A stretch of 64,000 nucleotides of DNA from Streptomyces sp. Mut1 (lineage in GTDB: Bacteria; Actinomycetota; Actinomycetes; Streptomycetales; Streptomycetaceae). Under the pieces are notes generated by a model. That model did not search any database. It saw only the letters and a list, made by a program, of their open reading frames with translations, and was not told where the DNA came from. Shown one piece after another: positions 16,314 to 23,370 of the stretch. Within the stretch, counting starts at the first letter, position 1. Every line of letters starts with the position of its first letter. The position numbers were made by a program, and so were the translations under genes. The stretch lies in the NCBI RefSeq assembly GCF_030719295.1, contig NZ_CP120997.1, positions 2,666,001 through 2,730,000 on the forward strand, read 5' to 3'.

Positions 16314-17428
16314 ACCCGGCGACCGACCGCGCGCGGGCCGCCGCCCGCGCGTACCGGCCCGCGCTCGGGCCCGGGGTCCTCATCAGCCCTCCCCTGCTGC
16401 GCGGGCCCCGCACGGTCTACCTGCTCAAGCACCCCGTGAGCGGCGCCGCGTTCGAGGTCGGGCCCAAGGAGCACTTCCTCATCTCCCGCCTCGACGGCAC
16501 CCGCACCCTCGACGACCTCGCGCCCGCCTACGCCGAGCGCTTCGGCCGCCGGCTCGCCGAGGAGCACTGGAACAGGCTCCTGGGCCTCCTCGGCACCCGG
16601 AGCCTGCTGGCGGGCGCCCCCGACCCGCCGCCCGCCACCCCGGCCCCGGCCCGCACGGGCGGCCTCTGGTCCGGCACCCGCCTCCTGGTCGCCGACGCCG
16701 ACGCGACCACCGCCCGGCTGCACCGCGTGCTGCGCCCCCTGCTCCACCGGGCCGTCCAACTCCCCCTGCTGGCAGCCGTCCTGGTCACCGTCGTGGCCCT
16801 GGCCCTGAACGCCGGGGAACTCCTCGACGGCACGGCCCGGCTGATCCGGGAGCCGGCCGCCCTGGTGGCCGTCGCCCTGTTCCTGTGGTTCAGCATCACC
16901 CTGCACGAACTGGCCCACGGCATCGCCGCCCAGCACTACGGCGGCCGGGTCACCGAGATCGGGCTGCGCTGGCGGCTCCCGGCGGCGATGCTCTACTGCA
17001 CCGTCGACAACTACCTCTTCATCCCCGGCCTGCGCGCCCGGCTCGTCATCGCCGGGGCGGGCGCGCACCTCAACATGGTGCTGCTGCTGCCCTTCGCCCT
17101 CTGGTGGTCGCTGCTGCCCCACGGCGACCCCACCAGGGCGCTGCTGGCCGGGCTCCTGCTGCTCGGCGCCGTCCAGGGGCTCAGCAACCTCGTCCCCCTG
17201 CCCCCGCTCGACGGCTACCGCATGCTCGGCCACCTGCTCGGCACCGCACGCCTGGCCCCGGAGACCCGTACCTACCTGGCGCTGCGCCGCAGCGACGCGG
17301 GCGCCGCGGCCGCGTACCCGCGCCGGGCCCGGCGTCTCTACACGGCGTACGCCGCCGGCTTCGCCGTGCTCGTCCTCCTCGCCGCGGCCGGCACCTGCAC
17401 CGCGGCGTACCTGCTCCTGACGGGGTGA
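16310..17428 (+). CDS. M50-family membrane metalloprotease with PqqD-like N-terminus
   Basis: This 372-aa protein starts at GTG overlapping the previous stop. Residues ~25-95 resemble a winged-helix PqqD-like segment (VYLLKHPVSGAAFEVGPKEH, FLISRLDGTRTLDDLAP). Several membrane segments follow. HELAHG (~199-204) is the zinc-binding HExxH motif, and NLVPLPPLDGYRM (~296) is the second M50 motif carrying the Asp ligand. It may cut the leader or process the peptide at the membrane before export; that role is inferred from context. M50-like proteins with a PqqD-like domain recur in RiPP clusters. Confidence 0.87.
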   Translation: MNPATDRARAAARAYRPALGPGVLISPPLLRGPRTVYLLKHPVSGAAFEVGPKEHFLISRLDGTRTLDDLAPAYAERFGRRLAEEHWNRLLGLLGTRSLLAGAPDPPPATPAPARTGGLWSGTRLLVADADATTARLHRVLRPLLHRAVQLPLLAAVLVTVVALALNAGELLDGTARLIREPAALVAVALFLWFSITLHELAHGIAAQHYGGRVTEIGLRWRLPAAMLYCTVDNYLFIPGLRARLVIAGAGAHLNMVLLLPFALWWSLLPHGDPTRALLAGLLLLGAVQGLSNLVPLPPLDGYRMLGHLLGTARLAPETRTYLALRRSDAGAAAAYPRRARRLYTAYAAGFAVLVLLAAAGTCTAAYLLLTG

Positions 17429-17482
17429 CCCGAGGTGACCGCACCGCGCGCACATCCCCGACCGGAAGGAAACACGCACCAC

Positions 17483-18475
17483 ATGAGTGAGGTACAGGCG
17501 ATGCCAAGCACCCCCGGCCAGGACGGCCCCCCGGCCCCCGCCGTCCACGTCCGGCACGTCTCCAAGAGGTACGGAGAACGCCAGGCCCTGGACGACGTGT
17601 CGCTGGAGATCGGACGGGGCGAGTTCTTCGGCCTGCTCGGCCCCAACGGCGCGGGCAAATCGACCCTGGTGGAGATCATGGAGGGGCTGCGCCGGGCCGA
17701 CAGCGGCACCGTCGCCCTCTTCGGCGAATCCCCCTGGCCCCGCAACACCGCGCTGCTCCCCCGCGTCGGCGTACAGACCCAGTCCTCCGCGTTCTTCGTC
17801 CGGCAGAAGGCCCACGAGCACCTGCGCACCGTCGCCGCCCTCTACGGCGCCCCCCGCGACGCCGTGGACGCCACCCTGGAGTCCGTCGGGCTCACCGAGC
17901 AGCGCGACATCCAGGTGGAGAGCCTCTCCGGCGGGCAGCGCCAGCGCCTCGCCATCGCCTCCGCCCTGGTCCACGGCCCCGAGCTGATCTTCCTGGACGA
18001 GCCGACCGCCGCCCTCGACCCGCAGGCCCGCCGGGACCTGTGGGAGGTGCTGCGCGCGCTCAAGGCGCAGGGCCGCACCATCGTCTACACCACCCACCAC
18101 CTGGACGAGGCGGAAGCCCTCTGCGACCGCATCGCGATCCTCGTGGACGGGCGGATCGCGGTCACCGACACCCCGCACAACCTCATCGGCGGATTCAAGG
18201 CACCCAGCCGGCTGATGCTGCCGCTCGGCCGCCTCGGCGAGGAGGAGGCGGCGGCCATCCCCGGCGTCGACCGGGTCACCGTCCAGGGCGGCTCCCTCGT
18301 CCTGGAGACCCGCGAGGCCGGCCGGGTCCTCAGCGCCGTCGACAAGCTGACCGGCCTCGACGGCATCCAGACCCGCACCGCCGGCCTGGAGGACGTCTAC
18401 CTCGACCTCACGGCACGGCTCACCCGCCCCCCGCAGTCCCCCCGGGACGCCGACACCACGGAGCACCAGCCATGA
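17483..18475 (+). CDS. ABC transporter ATP-binding protein (DrrA-like)
   Basis: This 330-aa protein starts at ATG 17483, with GGAAGGA upstream. It contains Walker A GPNGAGKST, signature LSGGQRQRLAIASAL, Walker B LIFLDEPTAALDP and the switch His in VYTTHHLDEAEAL. The ~90-residue C-terminal extension is common in DrrA-type exporters. It overlaps the permease start as ATGA, so the two form one ABC-2 exporter. In this cluster it most likely exports, and gives self-resistance to, the modified peptide. Confidence 0.92.
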   Translation: MSEVQAMPSTPGQDGPPAPAVHVRHVSKRYGERQALDDVSLEIGRGEFFGLLGPNGAGKSTLVEIMEGLRRADSGTVALFGESPWPRNTALLPRVGVQTQSSAFFVRQKAHEHLRTVAALYGAPRDAVDATLESVGLTEQRDIQVESLSGGQRQRLAIASALVHGPELIFLDEPTAALDPQARRDLWEVLRALKAQGRTIVYTTHHLDEAEALCDRIAILVDGRIAVTDTPHNLIGGFKAPSRLMLPLGRLGEEEAAAIPGVDRVTVQGGSLVLETREAGRVLSAVDKLTGLDGIQTRTAGLEDVYLDLTARLTRPPQSPRDADTTEHQP

Positions 18476-19227
18476 GCGCCTACGCCGCACTGGCCGCAGC
18501 GGGCTACCGCGCCCAGATCCGCGACAAGACCACCCTCTTCTTCACCTTCGCCTTCCCGCTGCTCTTCCTCGTCGTCTTCGGCCTGATCTTCCGCGGCCAG
18601 GACGTCGAGGAGAGCGGCCTGTCCTACCTCTCGTACACCGCCGCCGGGGTGCTGTCCTGGGGCGTCGCCAACGCCGCCGTCTTCGGGATCGCGTTCACCC
18701 TGATGCAGTGGCGGACCGACGACATCCTGCGCCTGATCCGGATGTCCCCGGCCCCCCTCTCCGCCGTCATCGGCTCCCGTTACGTCATCGCCCTGGCCGT
18801 CGGCGCCGTACAGTCGCTGCTGTTCGTCGGCGTCGCGATGCTGCCGCTGTTCGGCCTCGAACCGGCCTCCGGATGGCCCCTGCTGATCCCGGTGCTCCTC
18901 CTCGGCGTCACCACCTTCCTGCTGCTCGGCGTCATCATCGGCTCCTTCGCCGACACCCCCGAGTCCGTGGCCGCCGTCGCCAACTTCCTGATGCTGCCGA
19001 TGGCGTTCCTGTCCGGCTCCTTCTTCCCGCTGGACTCGATGCCGTCCTGGCTGCAGCACGTCTCCGTGGTCCTGCCGCTGCGCTACCTCAACGACGCCGT
19101 GTCCCACGCGCTCGCCGGACGCGGGGACCTCTCCGACGTCTGGGTGGGCTGCGCCGGACTCGTCGCCTTCGCCCTGGTCTTCGGCGTCGCCGCCGTCAAG
19201 ACCTTCCGCTGGACGAGGTCCTCATGA
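18472..19227 (+). CDS. ABC-2 type permease
   Basis: This 251-aa protein has about six predicted membrane segments (TLFFTFAFPLLFLVVFGLIF near the start, VFGVAAVKTF near the end). The motif FLSGSFFPLDSMPSWLQ matches ABC-2 permeases paired with DrrA-type ATPases. It overlaps both neighbours by 4 bp (ATGA), showing tight translational coupling with the ATPase and with the second YcaO gene. Confidence 0.9.
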   Translation: MSAYAALAAAGYRAQIRDKTTLFFTFAFPLLFLVVFGLIFRGQDVEESGLSYLSYTAAGVLSWGVANAAVFGIAFTLMQWRTDDILRLIRMSPAPLSAVIGSRYVIALAVGAVQSLLFVGVAMLPLFGLEPASGWPLLIPVLLLGVTTFLLLGVIIGSFADTPESVAAVANFLMLPMAFLSGSFFPLDSMPSWLQHVSVVLPLRYLNDAVSHALAGRGDLSDVWVGCAGLVAFALVFGVAAVKTFRWTRSS

Positions 19228-21191
19228 GCACCCCCACGCGCACAGCCCCCGCCGCCCCGGTCCCCGTGCCCATGGACCTGGCCCGCACCGCGCTCCACAC
19301 CGCCCTGGCCGGCCGCGCCGGGCGCGACGTCCCCGTGGTCCCGGTCGGCGCCACCGACGCCACCGCCGCCCTCGGCGACCGGGGCGCCCCGGACCCCTGG
19401 GCGGCCGAACGCCCCGGCGCCCGCGTCCACCTCACCGCCTCCGCCGTCCTGATCGGCCCCTGGGGCGGCGACGGCACCGCCCCCGCCTGCGGGCGCTGCC
19501 TCGCGATGCGCTGGCAGCGCCTGCGCAGCCGCAGCGAACGGGACGCCCTGGAGACCGGCGGCCCCGACGGGCCCCGTCCCGCGGGCGCCTGGCCGCTGCT
19601 CACCGACCACGCCTACGACGCCGTGGCCGCGCTGTGCCGCGCGCTGCTCGACGGCCCCGGCGCCGAACCGCCCGCCACCGGCCCGGCCGACCGGCTCCTG
19701 CCCCAGGTCACCCGGCTCGACCTGGCGACCCTCCAGGTACGGACGTACCCCCTGCTCGCCGACCCCCTCTGCCCCGACTGCGCCCCGCCGCCCGCCCCCG
19801 CCGGGCCCCGTCCGCTCACCCTCGTCGCCCGCCCCAAACCCGACCCGGACGGCTACCGGATGCGCCCCGCGTCCGCGTACCCCCTGCCGGAAGAAGCCCT
19901 GGCCAACCCCGTCTGCGGGATGCTCGGCGGCGGCACCTGGAACGACGTCACCTCGCCGACGACGGCGCCCGTCGCGGGCAGCGTCTTCGTCCGGGGCTAC
20001 GCCGGGCTCAACGACGTCACCTGGAGCGGCCAGGAGAACGCCTTCTCCACCAGCCGCACCCTGGCCTTCCTGGAGGGCCTGGAACGCTACGCGGGAACCC
20101 ACCGGCGCGGCCGCACCACCCCCGTCACCGGCTCCTGGACGGAGCTGAAGGCCGACGCGCTCGACCCCGCCGTGTGCGGCCTCTACGACCCGGGCACCTA
20201 CCGTGACGACCCGCTCGTCGACCCCTTCGACCCGGACCGCGCCATCCCGTGGGAATGGGGCTGGTCCCTGCGCGACGACAAGCCCGTCCTCGTCCCGTCC
20301 CGGCTCGTCTACTACAGCGCCGGACTGGCCGCCGACAACTTCGTCTTCGAGTGCTCCAACGGCTGCGCCATCGGCGGTGGCCTGGAGGAGGCCGTACTCG
20401 GCGGTCTCCTCGAACTCGTGGAGCGGGACGCCTTCCTCAACGCCTGGTACGGCGACGCCCGGCTCACCGAGATCGACCTGGCCACCGTCGGCGGACGGGC
20501 CGCGCCCGCCATGGCCGAACGCGCCGCGCTCCAGGGCTACGACGTCCACGCCCTGGACAACCGCGTCGACCTGGCCGTCCCCGTCGTGACCGCGCTCGCC
20601 GTACGCCGCGACGGCGGCCCCGGCGCCCTCTCCTTCGCCGCGGCCGCCTCGCTGGACCCACGGGCAGCCGTCGAGGGCGCCCTCTCCGAAGTCCTCACCT
20701 ACATCCCGCACCTCTCCCGCCAGACCGAGGAGCGCCGCGACGAACTGGAGGCGATGGCCGACGACTTCGAGCGGGTGCGCCACCTCAAGGACCACGCCCA
20801 GCTCTACGGGCTGCCCAGGATGACCGCCCACGCCGACAGCTACCTCCGCCCCCTGGCCGTACGCCCCTTCGGCGAGGTCTACCGGGACTGGGAGACCACC
20901 GGCCGTCCCCGGACCGGCGACCTGCGGGACGACCTGCGGGCCGTCATCGACGAACTCGCCCGCGCCGGACACGACGTGATCGCCGTCGACCAGACCACCC
21001 CGGAACAGGAACGCATGGGCCTGCGCACCGTCGCCACCCTCGCCCCCGGGCTCCTGCCGATCGACTTCGGCTGGAACCGCCGCCGCGCCCCCTTCATGCC
21101 CCGCCTGCGCACCGCGCTCCGCCGGGGCGGCCACCGCGCGACGGACCTGACCGAGGCGGAGATGCGCATGGTGCCGCACCCCTTCCCGTAA
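19224..21191 (+). CDS. YcaO cyclodehydratase, second copy
   Basis: This 655-aa paralogue of the 8782-10695 gene has the same layout. It has CGRCLAMRWQ (~92) and CPDC (~184) in the N-terminal domain, a YcaO core with FLEGLERYAG, SNGCAIGGGLEEAV and GLLELVERDAF, and a C-terminus ending VPHPFP. Both copies keep the apparent catalytic and PxPxP features, so neither looks like a dead partner. Having two may separate Cys from Ser/Thr cyclisation, or regions of the core. It is the last gene of the plus-strand operon, followed by a hairpin and the convergent precursor genes. Confidence 0.92.
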   Translation: MSTPTRTAPAAPVPVPMDLARTALHTALAGRAGRDVPVVPVGATDATAALGDRGAPDPWAAERPGARVHLTASAVLIGPWGGDGTAPACGRCLAMRWQRLRSRSERDALETGGPDGPRPAGAWPLLTDHAYDAVAALCRALLDGPGAEPPATGPADRLLPQVTRLDLATLQVRTYPLLADPLCPDCAPPPAPAGPRPLTLVARPKPDPDGYRMRPASAYPLPEEALANPVCGMLGGGTWNDVTSPTTAPVAGSVFVRGYAGLNDVTWSGQENAFSTSRTLAFLEGLERYAGTHRRGRTTPVTGSWTELKADALDPAVCGLYDPGTYRDDPLVDPFDPDRAIPWEWGWSLRDDKPVLVPSRLVYYSAGLAADNFVFECSNGCAIGGGLEEAVLGGLLELVERDAFLNAWYGDARLTEIDLATVGGRAAPAMAERAALQGYDVHALDNRVDLAVPVVTALAVRRDGGPGALSFAAAASLDPRAAVEGALSEVLTYIPHLSRQTEERRDELEAMADDFERVRHLKDHAQLYGLPRMTAHADSYLRPLAVRPFGEVYRDWETTGRPRTGDLRDDLRAVIDELARAGHDVIAVDQTTPEQERMGLRTVATLAPGLLPIDFGWNRRRAPFMPRLRTALRRGGHRATDLTEAEMRMVPHPFP

Positions 21192-21219
21192 CGGTGCCCG
21201 CCGGCCGAGGACGGCGAGA

Positions 21220-21257
21220 CGCCCGGTACCCGTCGGAAGGGAGCCGGATACCGGGCG
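21220..21257. terminator. Hairpin between the RiPP operon and precursor 1
   Basis: CGCCCGGTA and TACCGGGCG form a 9-bp stem around a 20-nt interior with partial further pairing. It lies 29 bp after the second YcaO stop and 39 bp beyond the precursor 1 stop on the other strand, so it can end both transcripts. The paralogous hairpin at 21673-21703 is better conserved. Confidence 0.7.
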
Positions 21258-21295
21258 CACGCACACCGCCTGCCGGCAGCGCTGCTGACGCGAGG

Positions 21296-21466
21296 TCAGG
21301 CGGAGCAGGAGGTGGTGCTGGTGGTGGAGCTGCACGTCGAGGTCGAGCTACAGCTCGTGGAACCGGCGAGCACGACCTCGCTGGCGTCCGAGTAGTCGGA
21401 GATCTCGAAGGTCTCCGCCTCCAGCTCAAGGATCTCGTCGGCAAGGGTGCTCAGGTTCTTCTCCAT
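21296..21466 (-). CDS. RiPP precursor peptide 1 (thiazolylpeptide-type)
   Basis: This 56-aa precursor starts at ATG 21466, with GGAGGAG seven bases upstream. Residues 1-35 are an acidic leader (MEKNLSTLADEILELEAETF, then EISDYSDASEVVLAG). Residues 36-56 are the likely core: 10 Ser, 7 Thr, 3 Cys (39, 45, 54) and a final Ala. Leaders with the phrase ELEAETFEISDYSDASEV belong to the thiazolylpeptide-type precursor family. The cleavage site after Ala34 or Gly35 is inferred. It is convergent with the biosynthetic operon and duplicated 444 bp to the right; the copies differ at residue 39 (Cys here, Thr there). It is the expected substrate of the YcaO, SagB and LanB enzymes. Confidence 0.92.
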   Translation of the reverse strand: MEKNLSTLADEILELEAETFEISDYSDASEVVLAGSTSCSSTSTCSSTTSTTSCSA

Positions 21467-21512
21467 GATGTCTCCTCCGGTCCAGGGCCACCGTCTCCGG
21501 GGGCCACCACCT

Positions 21513-21539
21513 GGCGTACGCCCCGGCGGGGTGTACGCC
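21513..21539. promoter_or_regulatory. Inverted repeat upstream of precursor 1
   Basis: GGCGTACGCCCC and GGGGTGTACGCC form a 12-bp inverted repeat with one G:T-type mismatch and a 3-nt gap, 47 bp upstream of the precursor 1 start. The copy upstream of precursor 2 is perfect. It may be an operator or a 5'-UTR hairpin controlling precursor expression. Confidence 0.5.
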
Positions 21540-21672
21540 ATCCATTGCACCGCCCGGCACTCACCGCTCGGCATGCCTCCCGCACACACATCGCTGACAC
21601 CTCACGCCAGCGCCCCGACGAGCAGCCCCGGAGCCCCATGCCCCGCCCTTCCCCGCCCCGCGGACACCGCGA

Positions 21673-21703
21673 CGCCCGGTACCCGTCGAACGGGTACCGG
21701 GCG
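21673..21703. terminator. Perfect hairpin downstream of precursor 2
   Basis: CGCCCGGTACCCGT pairs perfectly with ACGGGTACCGGGCG (14 bp) around a 3-nt loop, 36 bp beyond the precursor 2 stop. There is no U-tract, as is common for Streptomyces terminators. It would separate the two precursor transcripts. Confidence 0.8.
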
Positions 21704-21739
21704 CGAACACGGCCTACCGGCAGCACTGCTGACCGAAAG

Positions 21740-21910
21740 TCAGGCGGAGCAGGAGGTGGTGCTGGTGGTGGAGCTGCACGTCGAGGTCGAGCTGGTGCTG
21801 GTGGAACCGGCGAGCACGACCTCGCTGGCGTCCGAGTAGTCGGAGATCTCGAAGGTCTCCGCCTCCAGCTCAAGGATCTCGTCGGCGAGGGTGCTCAGGT
21901 TCTTCTCCAT
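21740..21910 (-). CDS. RiPP precursor peptide 2 (thiazolylpeptide-type)
   Basis: This 56-aa paralogue of precursor 1 has an identical leader. The core (36-56) differs only at residue 39, Thr instead of Cys, giving 10 Ser, 8 Thr, 2 Cys and a final Ala. ATG 21910 is preceded by GGAGGAG. It has its own upstream inverted repeat and downstream hairpin, so it is probably transcribed separately from precursor 1. It is divergent from the M20 amidohydrolase, with 173 bp between. Two near-identical substrates imply that the strain makes at least two related products or that the duplication raises dosage. Confidence 0.92.
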   Translation of the reverse strand: MEKNLSTLADEILELEAETFEISDYSDASEVVLAGSTSTSSTSTCSSTTSTTSCSA

Positions 21911-21956
21911 GGTGTCTCCTCCGGTCCGGGGCCGCCGTGTCCGGGGGCCACCACCT

Positions 21957-21984
21957 GGCGTACGCCCCGAGGGGGGCGTACGCC
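21957..21984. promoter_or_regulatory. Perfect inverted repeat upstream of precursor 2
   Basis: GGCGTACGCCCC and GGGGCGTACGCC form a perfect 12-bp inverted repeat with a 4-nt gap, 47 bp upstream of the precursor 2 start and about 100 bp upstream of the divergent M20 gene. Its conservation in both duplicated units suggests function. Confidence 0.55.
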
Positions 21985-22083
21985 GCCCATTGGACCGCCC
22001 GGCGCTCACCGCTCGGCATGCCTCCCGCACACACATCGCTGGCACCCGGCGCCAGCGGCCCCGACGAGCACGCCAGGAGCCCC

Positions 22084-23361
22084 ATGACCCACCCCCAGGA
22101 CGCGGCCCACCCCGCCCTGTCCCCCGCTCTCGCCCAGGAGACGGTCCGCCCCGCCCTCACCCTCTATCTGGACGTCCACCGCCATCCGGAGACCTCCGGC
22201 GACGAGGCCCGCACCGCCGCCCTGTTCGCGGACCGGCTCACCGCCGCCGGCCTCGACGTGACCCGGGGCGTCGGCGGCCACGGAGTCGTCGGCGTGCTGC
22301 GCAACGGCGAGGGCCCCCGCGTCTACCTGCGGGCCGAACTCGACGCCCTGCCGCTCCAGGAACGCACCGGCCTCCCGTACGCCAGCACCGGCCCGGCCAT
22401 GCACGCCTGCGGCCACGATCTCCACCTGGCGGCGGCCACCGGGGCGGCGGACCTGCTGGCCCGCACCACCGAGCACTGGCGCGGCACCCTCGTGGTCGTG
22501 GGCCAGCCCGCCGAGGAGACCCTGACCGGCGCCCGCGCCATGCTGGCGGACGGCCTGTACGAGCGGTTCGGCAGACCCGGTGCCGTCCTCGCCCAGCACG
22601 CCGCGCCGCTCCCCGCCGGCCTGATCGCCCACGGCGGCCCCCACACCCCGGTCGCCGCCGCGAGCGCCGCCCTCACCGTCCTCGTCCACGGCCGGGGCGG
22701 TCACGCCGCGACCCCGCACCTCACCGTCGACCCCGTGGTCACGGCGGCGGCGGTGATCGGCCGCCTCCAGACGGTCGTCGCCCGCGAGGCCGCCCCCGCC
22801 GAGCAGCTCACCCTCACCGTGGGCACCCTGCGCGCCGGCACCGCCGTCAACGTCGTCCCGGACACCGCCGAACTGGGCATCGGCCTGCGCGCCCTCACCG
22901 ATGACACCCTGGACCGGGCGCTGGCGGCGGTGGAACGCATCGTCCGGGCCGAGTGCGCCGCGTCGGCCTGCCCCCGCGACCCGGACCTGACCCTGCTCTC
23001 CCGCTCCCCCGCCCTGCACTGCGACCCGGCGGCGACCGAGGCGGTCCGCGCCGCCCACACCGCCCTGTACGGGCGCGAACGCGTCACCGTCTGGCCCCCT
23101 TCGCTGGCCGCCGAGGACTTCCCCCTCTACGGGGACGCGGGCCGCGACCTCCACGGCGAGACGGGAATCCCGCTGGTCTACTGGATGCTGGGGACCACGA
23201 GCCCCCGGCAGTGGGCGGCCACCGGCGGCAGGGACATTCCCCCGAACCACTCCCCGCACTTCGCCCCCGCCGTCCGCACCGCACTGCCCGCGGCGATCAC
23301 GGCCCTCACGGCCGCGGCGCTGGACCGGCTGGCCGGGACGGGGGAAGGGGGCCGCGCGTAG
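22084..23361 (+). CDS. M20-family amidohydrolase/peptidase
   Basis: This 425-aa protein has the M20D metal-binding pattern. HACGHDLHL (~104) carries the conserved Cys/His ligands, and GQPAEETLTGARAML (~141) holds the catalytic Glu pair. The dimerisation-domain His is in GRGGHAATP (~208), and a C-terminal His lies in NHSPHFAP. Relatives hydrolyse N-acyl amino acids or peptides. It is divergent from precursor 2, and part of its upstream region is included in the precursor duplication, so it probably belongs to the RiPP cluster. Possible roles are leader-fragment trimming or side-chain/N-terminal processing; neither is shown by sequence. Confidence 0.88.
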   Translation: MTHPQDAAHPALSPALAQETVRPALTLYLDVHRHPETSGDEARTAALFADRLTAAGLDVTRGVGGHGVVGVLRNGEGPRVYLRAELDALPLQERTGLPYASTGPAMHACGHDLHLAAATGAADLLARTTEHWRGTLVVVGQPAEETLTGARAMLADGLYERFGRPGAVLAQHAAPLPAGLIAHGGPHTPVAAASAALTVLVHGRGGHAATPHLTVDPVVTAAAVIGRLQTVVAREAAPAEQLTLTVGTLRAGTAVNVVPDTAELGIGLRALTDDTLDRALAAVERIVRAECAASACPRDPDLTLLSRSPALHCDPAATEAVRAAHTALYGRERVTVWPPSLAAEDFPLYGDAGRDLHGETGIPLVYWMLGTTSPRQWAATGGRDIPPNHSPHFAPAVRTALPAAITALTAAALDRLAGTGEGGRA

Positions 23362-23370
23362 GGTGCCCGG

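Larger units (their letters stand above)
21220..22083. repeat. 444-bp tandem duplication carrying the precursor genes
   Basis: The unit comprises hairpin, precursor gene, leader region with inverted repeat and divergent upstream DNA. It occurs twice with a 444-bp offset and roughly 85-90% identity by eye outside the coding parts. The left copy even keeps the sequence around the M20 start (GAGCCCCATG at 21631-21640) without the rest of that gene. The ancestral unit therefore extended from the terminator to the first codon of the amidohydrolase. Confidence 0.85.

Noticed and set aside
21447..22087. Plus-strand ORFs across the precursor genes rich in Val-Glu-Leu repeats
   Set aside because: They are antisense reads of the Ser/Thr/Cys-rich core; the minus-strand frames have ideal ribosome sites and a known leader type.
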